NCBI GenBank assembly: GCA_022711595.1
Contig: JAKLET010000014.1
Coordinates: 1 to 60,214 of the forward strand
DNA length: 60,214 bases
Reading direction: 5' to 3'
Source of the DNA: Deltaproteobacteria bacterium
GTDB taxonomy: Bacteria > Desulfobacterota > Syntrophorhabdia > Syntrophorhabdales > Syntrophorhabdaceae
A model generated the notes under the pieces. It was given only the letters and a program-made list of their open reading frames with translations, was not told the DNA's origin and did not search any database. Below, one piece after another: positions 50,525 through 59,251 of this stretch (within the stretch, counting starts at the first letter, position 1; each line of letters opens with the position of its first letter). Position numbers and translations under genes: made by a program.

Positions 50525-51211
50525 ATGAAGATCACGCAAAAAGAACTGGAGGATATTTTATTCATGCATAAAAGGTGGCTCGGCGGTGAAAGGGACGGAG
50601 TGCGTGCCGATCTGACCGGCGCCGATCTGACCGGTGCGGACATTTCCGATGTAAATCTTTCCGGCGCAAACCTGTACCATGTCATTCTTTCCGGCGCTCA
50701 GCTTGTCGGTGCCAGGCTCACCAGGGCAAACCTCTCCGGTATCGATCTTACCGGAGCGGACCTCTCGGGAGCTGACCTTTCCCGCGCAAATCTTTACCGC
50801 GCAGGCCTTTCTCACGCCAACCTCACGGGTGCCAACCTTTCCAGGGCCAACCTTTCCGGCGTGGACCTTTCCCGAGCAAACCTGTCCGATGCAAACCTTG
50901 CCGGGGCAAATCTTGTCCGCGCGAACCTTGCAGGTGCCGATCTCGGGCGGACCGACCTTGCCGGTGTCGATCTGGAGCGCTCCGACCTTGCTCTCGCGGA
51001 CCTATCGGGAGCTGACCTTACCAGGGCTAACCTTTCCTTTGCGGATATCTCCTACGCCAGGTTCACGGGCGCCAACCTCACACGCGCCAACCTTACGGGT
51101 GTGGACCTTGCCCTTGCCAACCTCTCGTACGCCAACCTTGCCGGCGCCAGCCTTTCCCGAGGCGATAGCGGCGAAGCCGATCTTAGTGACGGTGAACACA
51201 ACGGCGGATAA
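50525..51211 (+). CDS. Pentapeptide-repeat protein
   Basis: The protein has 228 residues. After about 30 N-terminal residues (KITQKELEDILFMHKRWLGG, a short helix) it is built of A(D/N)LSX-type pentapeptides: ADLTGADLTGADISDVNLSG to NLSYANLAGASLSRGDS. This is a right-handed quadrilateral beta-helix of some nine coils. Some members mimic DNA and shield gyrase (Qnr, MfpA); most have no known function. The DNA repeats here reflect the coding repeat. It converges on the hydrogenase gene. Confidence 0.9.
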   Translation: MKITQKELEDILFMHKRWLGGERDGVRADLTGADLTGADISDVNLSGANLYHVILSGAQLVGARLTRANLSGIDLTGADLSGADLSRANLYRAGLSHANLTGANLSRANLSGVDLSRANLSDANLAGANLVRANLAGADLGRTDLAGVDLERSDLALADLSGADLTRANLSFADISYARFTGANLTRANLTGVDLALANLSYANLAGASLSRGDSGEADLSDGEHNGG

Positions 51212-51273
51212 AACCGGTTTTCTTGTTGCATAAGATCGGCACGCAGTGGAAATTGAAACCGGGACCGCTTTTT

Positions 51274-54200
51274 TTATTCTGTGCCAGCCTCGCCGGCGGA
51301 TGACCGGAGGGCGGGGATAAGATGTGCGTCTATAAATCCCGGGGCATTGTCGGGGTCCACATGATTTATCACGTTTGTCCCTACCACCACGTTGGGCCCG
51401 CCCGCGCACTGGTCTGTGCAGAAACGCGCCTTTATCCTGAACCGTTCTGAAAGGCCCCTCTTTCGCAGCTCCGCGGAGAGGCCCTCAAGGAGATGGAACG
51501 ATCCCTTAAGGTAGCAGCTTGTGCCGAGACAGACACCGACATCTATGGGCGCATTGTCCCGGAGAAGCTCTTCCACTGTTTCCTGTACCCGCATGGAGCG
51601 GCGCCGATACGTGGTGTGAAGGTTATGATGGGACAGGGTTCCGTCGGGTTCGCCGAGCCAGTTTGTGTAGATGGCCTGTATGGTGGGGTTGTCCTGGCTC
51701 CTCTTAATGGGCGAGATCTCATCAAGGCGGTAGAGCACCTCGAGCCTGTCTTCGGGGTCGCTTGTCAGTTTCGGCGTGGGATTGCCCGAGCCGTTTATGC
51801 AGCCGCCGGGACATGCCATCACCTCTATGAGGTCATACGGGGCGTCCCCGGCACGCATCCTGTCGATGAGGTCCTGAGCGTTTTGAAGACCGCTCACCAC
51901 GGCGAGGCGCACCACGGTGTCACCGAGTTTGATCGTTGTTTCCTTGACCCCGTTGAGACCGCGAACCTGTTCGTAGGTGAAACCCTCCATCCTTTTTCCG
52001 ATGACCCTTTCGGCAGCCAGCCGCAGGGCGGCCTCGGCAACGCCGCCGCTTGCTCCGAAGATGACTCCCGCGCCGCTCACCTTTCCGAAAAAGGCATCGA
52101 CAGGCACAGGCTTGATGGTCTTCGGGTCCATTCCGCGCTCCTCGAACATCTTGATAACCTCTGTCGTAGTGAGCACCGCATCCACGTCGGAGAAGCCCCC
52201 CTGGTTGAACTCGGGCCGCCGGGCTTCATATTTCTTGGCGTTGCAGGGCATGACTGAAACAAAGAAGAGGTGTTCGGGCGGCACCTTGAGCTGACGCGCG
52301 AAATACTGTTTCATGACGGAGCCGAACATCTGCTGGGGAGACTTGCAAGAGGAGAGATGGGGGAGAATGTCCGGCGCCATCTTCTCGCAATAGTTCACCC
52401 ATGCGGGACAGCAGGATGTGATCTGGGGGAGGACACCTCCTTCCGCCACACGGCTTAAGAATTCCGTGCCTTCTTCCATAATGGTGAGATCGGCCGCCCA
52501 GCATGTATCGAAGACGAAATCGAAACCGACATCTTTGAGGCCCGCCGACAGTACCGCCATGACCTCCGTTGCATCTATGCCGTAATGCTGCCCGAAGGTT
52601 GCCCGGACCGCCGGGGCTATCTGGGCAACGACAGTGAGATTGGGGTCGTGAAGGGCACGGTAGATGTCGGGGATCACCGGTTTAAAGGAGAGTGCCCCCG
52701 TGGGGCACGTCGTGGCGCAGTGACCGCAGGCAACACAGACGGTCATATCGAGGGGGCGGTGGTCATTGGGGCCTATGGTGAGGACATTGTCTGTCTCATA
52801 GAAAGACAGGGCCGATGAGCCTTCCATTTCACGGCAGATCTTGAGGCAGAGCCCGCAGAGAATACATTTCCCGGGGTCACGGACGATAAAGGGGTGGTTA
52901 TCGTCAATAGGCAGCGGGCGCGCAGGGGTTGGCTGATCGAATTCCACACCGTATTCGCTCGCGTAACGCCTCAGTGAACACGCATAGCGCTCCGTGCAGC
53001 CGCAGGAAAGGCACCGTTTCGCTTCGCGCATGGCGATCTTCTCGTCCCATGTCCGGGTGGATTCCCGAAAGTTCTCCTTCCTGGTCTCCGGCGCAAGGGT
53101 GAAGACCTCGAGCCTCTGCGCCGGGGCCACCCATTTATACTCGTCGGGAGGGATCTTGCTCCAGTGTCCTTTTGAGCAGTTGTAAGGTTCAAAAAGAGGT
53201 GTGCATTTTCCTGTGCGAAGGTACTCATCGATCTCAAGGGCGGCCCTCTTGCCCGCACCAATGGCGTTGATGGCGATATCGGGTCCGCTCACGCAGTCCC
53301 CCCCGGAAAAGACCCCGGGGATGGATGTCTCCGTGGTGGCTCCGCCGGTGAGGACCGTGCCGTGCTTCGTTGTCACATCGTCCCTGGCGATACATTCGTT
53401 GTCCACGATCTGCCCGATGGCGGTGATGATAGTCGAGCAGACAATGGTGAATTCAGATCCTTCCACCGGGACAGGGCGGCGCCTCCCGCTGGCATCGGGT
53501 TCACCAAGCTCCATCCTCATGCATCTGAGGGACAGCCCGCCGTTTTCCCGCCCGATGGAAACAGGCGCGGTGAGATACATGAGCTGGGCACCTTCTTCGA
53601 CGGCCTCTTCGATCTCAATGTCCTGGGCCGGCATCTCGGCCCTTGTCCTCCGGTATGCCACGATCACCTTTTCTGTTCCCAGGCGGATCGCGCTGCGGGC
53701 GGCGTCCATGGCGGTATTTCCGCCTCCGAAGACCACAACGCAGTCACCGAGGTCCGGTCTTTCGTTTCTCGCTATTCGGGCAAGGAGGTCAAGACCCGTC
53801 ATGACTCCGGGGAGGTCCTCTCCCGGTATGGCCATACGTGAAGATCTCTGGGCGCCTATCCCGAGGAATATGGCCTCGTACCCATCACGTTTCAGTGACT
53901 GAATAGTGAAGTCCTTTCCCAGTTCCCGGTTGTACCGCACGTCGATATTGAGGCTGAGGATGGCCCGGATCTCCCGGTCGAGTGTGTCTTCCGGCAGGCG
54001 GTAATAAGGGATGCCCCATCTGAGCATTCCGCCGGCTGCTTCCTGTTTTTCGAATATGGTGACCTGATGGCCGAGGCAACGTAGGAAATACGCGCATGTA
54101 AGCCCTGCGGGGCCCGCGCCGACAACGGCCACCCTGCGTCCTGTATCCGGCGATACGGGAGGCGTGTATTCCACGGTCTGATAGCTGTCAAAGTCTCCTA

Positions 54201-54717
54201 CGAAACGCTTTACCCCATTTATGTTCACCGGGGAGTCTACCGCGTTCCTGCGGCACTCTTGCTCACAGGGGTGGGGACAGACCCTGCCGCATACTGAGGG
54301 AAAGGGGTTATTTTCCTTGATGACCGCAAGGGCTTCGACAAAATTCCCGTTGGCCACGTGGTACAGGTACTTTTGTATGTCAATATGGGCAGGACAGCGG
54401 GCAACGCAGGGTGCGACGCAATCGCCGTAGTGATTGCGCAGAAGTGCTTGAAGGTATATCCTCCGGAAACTTTCAAGGGCGGGAGATATGGTGTTGATGA
54501 CCATCCCTTCCGCTATGGCGGTGGAGGTTGCCGAAACTATGCGGGACCTCCCATTCTCCTGCATTTCGACCACGGAGATCTCGATGCTGGTCGGGGGGCT
54601 TACCCTGGGGTCATACCCGAGGCTGGGTATGTCTATCCCGTTTTCACGGGCCGCGTCTATTATGGTGCTGCCTTCTCTTGCGGAACAGGTTGTATTATCT
54701 ATCGTTAGCGTCGCCAA
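51274..54717 (-). CDS. [FeFe]-hydrogenase fused to a GltD-like flavin/NAD(P) module and NuoE-like domain
   Basis: The protein has 1147 residues. In order it shows a plant-type ferredoxin-like fold at about 1-80 without cluster cysteines, an Fer4_20-like cluster region (C100, C104, C108; C143, C147, C151, C155), and a GltD-type FAD/NAD(P) domain (VVGAGPAGLTCAYFL at 198, VVFGGGNTAMDAA at 328). Two ferredoxin clusters follow (CILCGLCLKIC, CVACGHCATTC). The H-cluster domain has ITSCCPAWV (769-770), MPCNAKKYEARRPEF (825) and ACPGGCINGSGNP (969, 973), then a small-subunit-like IYTNWLGEPDGTLSHHNLHT. A [2Fe-2S] thioredoxin-like tail has C1063, C1068, C1100 and C1104. It should couple H2 to NAD(P)H/ferredoxin in the cytoplasm. 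No maturases lie here. Confidence 0.92.
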   Translation of the reverse strand: MATLTIDNTTCSAREGSTIIDAARENGIDIPSLGYDPRVSPPTSIEISVVEMQENGRSRIVSATSTAIAEGMVINTISPALESFRRIYLQALLRNHYGDCVAPCVARCPAHIDIQKYLYHVANGNFVEALAVIKENNPFPSVCGRVCPHPCEQECRRNAVDSPVNINGVKRFVGDFDSYQTVEYTPPVSPDTGRRVAVVGAGPAGLTCAYFLRCLGHQVTIFEKQEAAGGMLRWGIPYYRLPEDTLDREIRAILSLNIDVRYNRELGKDFTIQSLKRDGYEAIFLGIGAQRSSRMAIPGEDLPGVMTGLDLLARIARNERPDLGDCVVVFGGGNTAMDAARSAIRLGTEKVIVAYRRTRAEMPAQDIEIEEAVEEGAQLMYLTAPVSIGRENGGLSLRCMRMELGEPDASGRRRPVPVEGSEFTIVCSTIITAIGQIVDNECIARDDVTTKHGTVLTGGATTETSIPGVFSGGDCVSGPDIAINAIGAGKRAALEIDEYLRTGKCTPLFEPYNCSKGHWSKIPPDEYKWVAPAQRLEVFTLAPETRKENFRESTRTWDEKIAMREAKRCLSCGCTERYACSLRRYASEYGVEFDQPTPARPLPIDDNHPFIVRDPGKCILCGLCLKICREMEGSSALSFYETDNVLTIGPNDHRPLDMTVCVACGHCATTCPTGALSFKPVIPDIYRALHDPNLTVVAQIAPAVRATFGQHYGIDATEVMAVLSAGLKDVGFDFVFDTCWAADLTIMEEGTEFLSRVAEGGVLPQITSCCPAWVNYCEKMAPDILPHLSSCKSPQQMFGSVMKQYFARQLKVPPEHLFFVSVMPCNAKKYEARRPEFNQGGFSDVDAVLTTTEVIKMFEERGMDPKTIKPVPVDAFFGKVSGAGVIFGASGGVAEAALRLAAERVIGKRMEGFTYEQVRGLNGVKETTIKLGDTVVRLAVVSGLQNAQDLIDRMRAGDAPYDLIEVMACPGGCINGSGNPTPKLTSDPEDRLEVLYRLDEISPIKRSQDNPTIQAIYTNWLGEPDGTLSHHNLHTTYRRRSMRVQETVEELLRDNAPIDVGVCLGTSCYLKGSFHLLEGLSAELRKRGLSERFRIKARFCTDQCAGGPNVVVGTNVINHVDPDNAPGFIDAHLIPALRSSAGEAGTE

Positions 54718-55024
54718 TTATCGCCTCCATAATTATTGTCTTCAAAAGGTCACGAGAGCTTAACTGATGAGGTGGGATGACTTATGAAATGAGGTTTGCA
54801 TGACCGTCTTATGAGCATCTTATGTAATAACTATCCGCCAGCCTTCAAAAGGTAGATATTATACCGATTTTGTTGCCAAACTGCAAGAAAGGACAGGAGA
54901 AGGAGGCTCCGGCCAGGTTTCTTTTGGTCTGTATGGTTTCTCTGGTTTGCTTAGTTTCTTTAGTTTTTCTAATTAATTCAAAACCAAACAAACCAAAGAA
55001 ACCTGACAAACAAGAGAAACCGGT
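54718..55024. other. Intergenic interval with inverted repeat
   Basis: The space upstream of the hydrogenase gene and downstream of mlaA. It contains the inverted repeat at 54914-55005. No other feature was seen. Confidence 0.5.
54914..55005. repeat. Intergenic imperfect inverted repeat (GGTTTCTTT type)
   Basis: The left arm 54914-54938 (CAGGTTTCTTTTGGTCTGTA) pairs with the right arm 54981-55005 (ACAAACCAAAGAAACCTG), with a few mismatches and one bulge. The 42-base loop itself contains repeated GTTTGC/GTTTCT words. It shares the look of 10456-10529 and 26208-26305. Confidence 0.65.
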
Positions 55025-56002
55025 TCATTTCTTTTCGATCAGGTTTTTGCGGTACTGGATATATACGTCGCGCATGGCCACGTACGGGTCGACGGCAGCG
55101 TCTTTCAGCATTTCGTATTCGCCAAGGTGGAAGGATGTGGTATTGATCCTTTCGTGGGTGTAGAGCCCCAGGCTTTCGACGCTGAAAAAATCCGGACTGA
55201 GGTATGTTGTCGGTCTCAGCGACCAGTCCACAAGAGATCCGATCCCGTCACGGACACTGGAGGGGCCGAGAAAGGGCAGCACGAGGTAAAAACCGAAACC
55301 GACCCCGTATTTACCGAGCGTCTGGCCGAAATCAGCGTATCGGCCGTTTATCCCAAAGCATTCTTTCGCGCAGTTCTTGAAGCCCCCCACGCCGAGGGTG
55401 GAATTGATGAATAGATTGGCCAGCTCGATACCCGCGTATCCCGGTTCGCCTTGCAGGAGATTGTTGAAGATGCGAATGGGCGCCTTGAGGTTTTCATAGA
55501 AGTTGCCGATGATACCCCTTACCTCTTCGGGCACAGCATATTTATAACCTGTGGCGGCAGGTTTCCACATCCAGAAATATAGTTTGTCGTTGAAGTGATA
55601 CATGGCCACATTCCAGGGCTTGATGGGGTCGGCGATCTGCGGCGCTTCAGCGGCACCGGTTTCCTCGGTGGTCACGTCACCGTATTCATCGGACGATTTT
55701 TTTCCGGCGGTGGTTGGGACAGGGCCTGTTTCCTTTTCGATCACATCGCCGTATTCATCGTCGGATGGTTTTTGGGCGATGGTTGTGGGAGTGGTGGCTG
55801 TTTCGTCTTCACCAGCCTGTTTTTCGGCTGCCGGAACGTTTACGCCGGTGTCGATGTTTGCTTCGGAAACAGGAATGTCGGATTCTGCGTGCAGGGATGG
55901 ACAGCAAAGAAGCAAAAGCAGCAGAAGAAGAGAGAGGCCAGACGCAGACCTTAAGAAGATGGTGGTCCTCTTGCTGTGCGGCTTTATGTTCCTTCTCCTC
56001 AT
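55025..56002 (-). CDS. mlaA: MlaA/VacJ family outer-membrane lipid-transport protein
   Basis: The protein has 325 residues. A signal sequence (LSLLLLLLLLCCPSLHA) may be lipidated at CC. A disordered Thr/Glu-rich spacer follows, with the motif DEYGDV twice. The MlaA domain follows: PIKPWNVAMYHFNDKLYFWM, VRGIIGNFYENLKAPIRIFN, LLQGEPGYAGIELANLFINS and TLGVGGFKNCAKE. MlaA removes phospholipids from the outer leaflet at the outer membrane and passes them to MlaC. It overlaps the mlaC end (ATGA) and closes the operon. Confidence 0.93.
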   Translation of the reverse strand: MRRRNIKPHSKRTTIFLRSASGLSLLLLLLLLCCPSLHAESDIPVSEANIDTGVNVPAAEKQAGEDETATTPTTIAQKPSDDEYGDVIEKETGPVPTTAGKKSSDEYGDVTTEETGAAEAPQIADPIKPWNVAMYHFNDKLYFWMWKPAATGYKYAVPEEVRGIIGNFYENLKAPIRIFNNLLQGEPGYAGIELANLFINSTLGVGGFKNCAKECFGINGRYADFGQTLGKYGVGFGFYLVLPFLGPSSVRDGIGSLVDWSLRPTTYLSPDFFSVESLGLYTHERINTTSFHLGEYEMLKDAAVDPYVAMRDVYIQYRKNLIEKK

Positions 56003-56592
56003 TTTTTCCCGACCTTTTTATGCAGGGAGTCGATCAGCGCCTGCGGCGGGTTGTTTCCCAGGATCTCCCGGAACTGGGTGCGGTAGTTGCTGACCAGGCT
56101 CACTCCCTCGATGACCACATCGTATACCTTCCAGTCGTTGCCTTTTTTTATCACCCTGTAATAAACTGGCGTTTCGGCGCTCTTTGACACTACCGTACTT
56201 TGCACTTCCACTGTAGTTTCGGAAAGGGGCATTTCTTTGGTGAAGTTCACCTTCTCGTTGGTGTAAGCCGTGATCTTGTCGATATAAGCATCCATGAGGA
56301 TCGTTCTGAAAAGCCCGACAAATTCTTTTCGTTGCTCCGTGGTGAACTTGTTCCAGTTCAGGCCCAGGGTCCTTTTGGAAAGTTCCACGTAATCAAAGAG
56401 TTTGTCGGCGGCGGCCTCGATCCTCTGTTCCTTTACTTTTTTGCCAGACTCACCTTTGAGCTTGGGGTCGCGGAGCACGTCAAGCACGCTGTTCACGTTC
56501 GTTTTCACGGCATCGAGCGGGGCGCCCGCGAAGGCATAAAACGGGACCATCGATATGGCGAATATCATAAATCCGACAAGTGTTTTTCTCAC
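55999..56592 (-). CDS. mlaC: MlaC periplasmic phospholipid carrier
   Basis: The protein has 197 residues with a signal peptide (MRKTLVGFMIFAISMVPFYA, then FA-GA). The MlaC/Tol-Pal-associated Ttg2D pattern is clear: DKLFDYVELSKRTLGLNWNK, TTEQRKEFVGLFRTILMDAY, PVYYRVIKKGNDWKVYDVVI and EGVSLVSNYRTQFREIL. The protein shuttles phospholipid between MlaA and the MlaFEDB complex. GGGAGGATGAAGTG lies upstream. The gene sits between mlaD and mlaA. Confidence 0.93.
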   Translation of the reverse strand: MRKTLVGFMIFAISMVPFYAFAGAPLDAVKTNVNSVLDVLRDPKLKGESGKKVKEQRIEAAADKLFDYVELSKRTLGLNWNKFTTEQRKEFVGLFRTILMDAYIDKITAYTNEKVNFTKEMPLSETTVEVQSTVVSKSAETPVYYRVIKKGNDWKVYDVVIEGVSLVSNYRTQFREILGNNPPQALIDSLHKKVGKK

Positions 56593-56607
56593 TTCATCCT
56601 CCCTGGA

Positions 56608-57093
56608 TCATTTGACAGATTTTTCAGAGCCCTTTTCCGGTTCTTTTTTCGTGTCCCCGAAGGCGTATTTGCCGATGAGGTCTTCGATATCCGCCGGCAC
56701 AGAGGTCTGCGTGATCGCCCCCTTCGGTTTCAGGGGCTCGCCTGATCCCCCGGGATCTATCTTAACATATTTATCGCCGATGAGCCCGGCGCTCTTAATG
56801 GTTGCGGCCGCGTCATCGTAGACCATGGTCCCCTTGTCAATCTTCATTTCGACGACCCCCATCTGTTTATCGTGATCTATGGCAAGGTTAGTCACGGTGC
56901 CCACCTGGATCCCGTAAATTTCGACCGAGCTCCCCACCCTGAGTCCGGAGACCGATGTGAACCGGGCGAAGAGCGGATAGGTGTCGTCTCCGAAGAGTGA
57001 TACCTTGCCGAGTTTCACGGTCATGTAGCCCACACATATGAGGCCGATCACCATGAAGATCCCCACCGTTGTTTCTATGGAATATTTTTTCAT
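56608..57093 (-). CDS. mlaD: MlaD, single MCE-domain membrane protein
   Basis: The protein has 161 residues from ATG 57093, which overlaps the mlaF stop (ATGA). An N-terminal membrane helix (TTVGIFMVIGLICVGYMTVK) precedes one MCE domain (YPLFARFTSVSGLRVGSSVE, IYGIQVGTVTNLAI, AGLIGDKYVKIDPGGS). A charged tail follows. MlaD forms the hexameric ring above the MlaFE transporter. The length is normal for a single-MCE protein. Confidence 0.93.
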   Translation of the reverse strand: MKKYSIETTVGIFMVIGLICVGYMTVKLGKVSLFGDDTYPLFARFTSVSGLRVGSSVEIYGIQVGTVTNLAIDHDKQMGVVEMKIDKGTMVYDDAAATIKSAGLIGDKYVKIDPGGSGEPLKPKGAITQTSVPADIEDLIGKYAFGDTKKEPEKGSEKSVK

Positions 57094-58340
57094 TGCTCGA
57101 TACCTCCGAAATCGCATCGGTGTGTTACAATGATCTCCTGCTTTGCCCGGGCATTATCGATTATCTGATCGATGGTATCCTCGGGAGAGATCTCTGTGAT
57201 CCCGGCACGGATGTATATGTCAAAACATGTGTCCGCATCAGCACCTGCTGTTGCGATGTCCTTGATGTGGTCTATGGCCCCGCCCTCCAATTCCTGCGAA
57301 AAATCCGCTACCAGTTGCCGCACCTCATCGATGTTCTTGTGGGGGAATATCGTCAGGATCTCATCCCTGCTTTGGCGTGCGGAGAACATCCCTATGTGGT
57401 TAAAGTGCTTGTTGATATATTCGCCGAGCGCTCTCAGGGCTTCCACCGCGGCCTGCGGCCCGAGGGCCTCGTGCAGCAGGTACAACCGGACGCTGAAAAG
57501 CGCTGCAGAGAAGTTTGCCTCTGTGGTCGTGCTTCCCAGCATCGCCGCGTAGTGCATTTTGAAGGCCTCCCGTGAAAGCAGGCCCGTCAGTTCGTCCTGA
57601 AACCCGTCAAGGCTGCGGAGAAATTCATCGATCATGGGAACTTTCGACCTGAGGGCGTCTTCATAGACCCCTTCGAAGCCCACGCTTCCCTCCCAGAGGA
57701 TGACTATACGGTCTGAAATGAAGAAGACATCGGGGATGTCATGGCTGATCATGATGGCGGTGAACCCAAACTTCCTCCTGTAATGTATGACCATGCTCAG
57801 GATCATGTTCTTCCTTATGGGGTCCTGGCCCGTGGTCGGCTCGTCGAAGAGCACGATCTCGGGGTCCGTGACCAGGGCCCGTGCCAGGGCCACGCGTTTC
57901 TGCATCCCCCCCGAAAGCTCCGAAGGGAACTTCCGGACCGCTTCGACAAGCTCCAGGTCTTCGATCCTTTTCATTGCCCTCTTTTCAATCTCCGCGCCGC
58001 TCAAACCGGTCGTCTGGCGAAGGGGGAAGGCCACATTGTCCATGACCGTCATCGAGTCAAAAAGGGCGTTGTTCTGGAACAGGTAGGCTATCCGGTCCCT
58101 GTGGGCCTCCCATTCGCTTTTTTTCATTTCGTTGACCGGTTTTCCCTGGAAGAGGATGGTGCCTTCATCCGGCTTGAGGAGCCCGATTATATGCTTGAGG
58201 AGCACGCTTTTCCCGGTACCGCTTTTCCCGATGATCGTGGTGACCTGGTTCTTGTATATGCTGAGGTTGATGTTGTCAAGCACGGTCTTTTCGCCAAACC
58301 GCTTGGTTACGTTCCTGAATTCTATCAAAGGTGTTTCCAT
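57090..58340 (-). CDS. mlaF: MlaF ABC ATPase fused to a degenerate GGDEF domain
   Basis: The start METPLIEF (58340) gives 416 residues; usual MlaF proteins have about 260-270. Residues 1-245 are a complete MlaF ATPase: Walker A GKSGTGKS (38-45), signature LSGGMQKR (142-149), Walker B VLFDEPTTGQDP (163-174) and His200. Residues about 247-395 align with a GGDEF domain: DELTGLLSREAF at the start (D-LTGL-NRR-F), then FSARQSRDEILTIFPHK where CRYGGEEFVVIMPDT is expected, then YIRAGITEI for the VTISIGVS strand. The active site is replaced (SRDEI), so it should not make c-di-GMP but may bind a nucleotide or a partner. The ORF's longer N-terminal extension overlaps mlaE and is rejected. Confidence 0.93.
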   Translation of the reverse strand: METPLIEFRNVTKRFGEKTVLDNINLSIYKNQVTTIIGKSGTGKSVLLKHIIGLLKPDEGTILFQGKPVNEMKKSEWEAHRDRIAYLFQNNALFDSMTVMDNVAFPLRQTTGLSGAEIEKRAMKRIEDLELVEAVRKFPSELSGGMQKRVALARALVTDPEIVLFDEPTTGQDPIRKNMILSMVIHYRRKFGFTAIMISHDIPDVFFISDRIVILWEGSVGFEGVYEDALRSKVPMIDEFLRSLDGFQDELTGLLSREAFKMHYAAMLGSTTTEANFSAALFSVRLYLLHEALGPQAAVEALRALGEYINKHFNHIGMFSARQSRDEILTIFPHKNIDEVRQLVADFSQELEGGAIDHIKDIATAGADADTCFDIYIRAGITEISPEDTIDQIIDNARAKQEIIVTHRCDFGGIEQ

Positions 58341-58348
58341 GGCCGTCC

Positions 58349-59251
58349 TTACATGAGGAATGAAGTGACAACGTAGTCCGTAATGAGGATCATCACGCAT
58401 GAGAGCACGACGGCTGACACGGTTGCAAGACCCACGGATTTCGCGCCGAAACCGTCTGTCCTCATATGACAGAAATAACCCTGGAAGCAGCAGATGCAGG
58501 AAACGATCGCACCGAATACGAGGGACTTTATGAAACCTCCCCGGATATCCAGCATGCCAAGGGAGGATTGAACACGGTAGAAATATGTCCCCGCGTTTGT
58601 CCCGAGCAGCACTACACCTGTCAAATACCCGCCGATGATGCCGACAAGGTCGAAGAAGGCGGTAAGCAGGGGAAAGCTGATGATAGAGGCGGCGATCCTC
58701 GGGCTGATGAGGTAGCGCACGGGGTCGATACCCATCGTGTACAGGGCGTCTATCTGCTCCGAATTGCGGAGGATCCCGATCTCGGCGGTCATGCCGGAAC
58801 CGGCTCGCGCCGTGACCATGATGGCGGTGAGCACCGGTCCCAGTTCCCTTACAAGGGAGAGGGAAATGGCAGACCCGAGTGCTCCCACGGAGCCGAACTT
58901 CACCAGGGTGTAGAAAAGCTGCAAGCCGAGCACCATGCCGGTGAACAGCGCCACGAGCATCACGATCAGGGAAGATTTGGCGCCGATGTAATAGATATGG
59001 TTTGTGATCTCCCTGAGCTGTTTGCGCCGGAAGATGTTGACGAAGGCCAGGGAAAAGAAAACCGCTATGGCGCCGAAATTGCCCAACACGCGCAGGCCCC
59101 ACGTACCGATGAAAGAGAAGAAGGACATTGCGGTGTTCGAAACGCCCGCAGGTCCGACAACGGCCGCCCCGGCGCTCCCATGGCTTTCCCGAAACGCTGC
59201 CGGTTCACCTGCAAACTGTTCTTTGTCTGTATCCAGGCCTGTTCCCTCCAC
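58349..59251 (-). CDS. mlaE: MlaE permease of the Mla phospholipid transporter
   Basis: The protein has 300 residues from GTG 59251; ATG 59128 (MSFFSFIG) would trim a hydrophilic N-terminus and may be the true start. The MlaE/Ttg2B family pattern is complete: VALFTGMVLGLQLFYTLVKF, LSLVRELGPVLTAIMVTARA, GSGMTAEIGILRNSEQIDAL and MGIDPVRYLISPRIAASIIS. Five to six membrane segments fit. It opens the operon, and mlaF starts eight bases downstream. Confidence 0.93.
   Translation of the reverse strand: MEGTGLDTDKEQFAGEPAAFRESHGSAGAAVVGPAGVSNTAMSFFSFIGTWGLRVLGNFGAIAVFFSLAFVNIFRRKQLREITNHIYYIGAKSSLIVMLVALFTGMVLGLQLFYTLVKFGSVGALGSAISLSLVRELGPVLTAIMVTARAGSGMTAEIGILRNSEQIDALYTMGIDPVRYLISPRIAASIISFPLLTAFFDLVGIIGGYLTGVVLLGTNAGTYFYRVQSSLGMLDIRGGFIKSLVFGAIVSCICCFQGYFCHMRTDGFGAKSVGLATVSAVVLSCVMILITDYVVTSFLM

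Noticed and set aside
50600-51170. Tandem DNA repeats that could look like a CRISPR or satellite array
   Set aside because: The 15-base period with variable wobble bases is the coding repeat of a pentapeptide protein. There are no conserved direct repeats separated by unique spacers.
58341-59102. N-terminal extension of the mlaF frame
   Set aside because: It overlaps mlaE in another frame, and its translation is Arg/His-rich without homology. The real start METPLIEF lies just after the mlaE stop.
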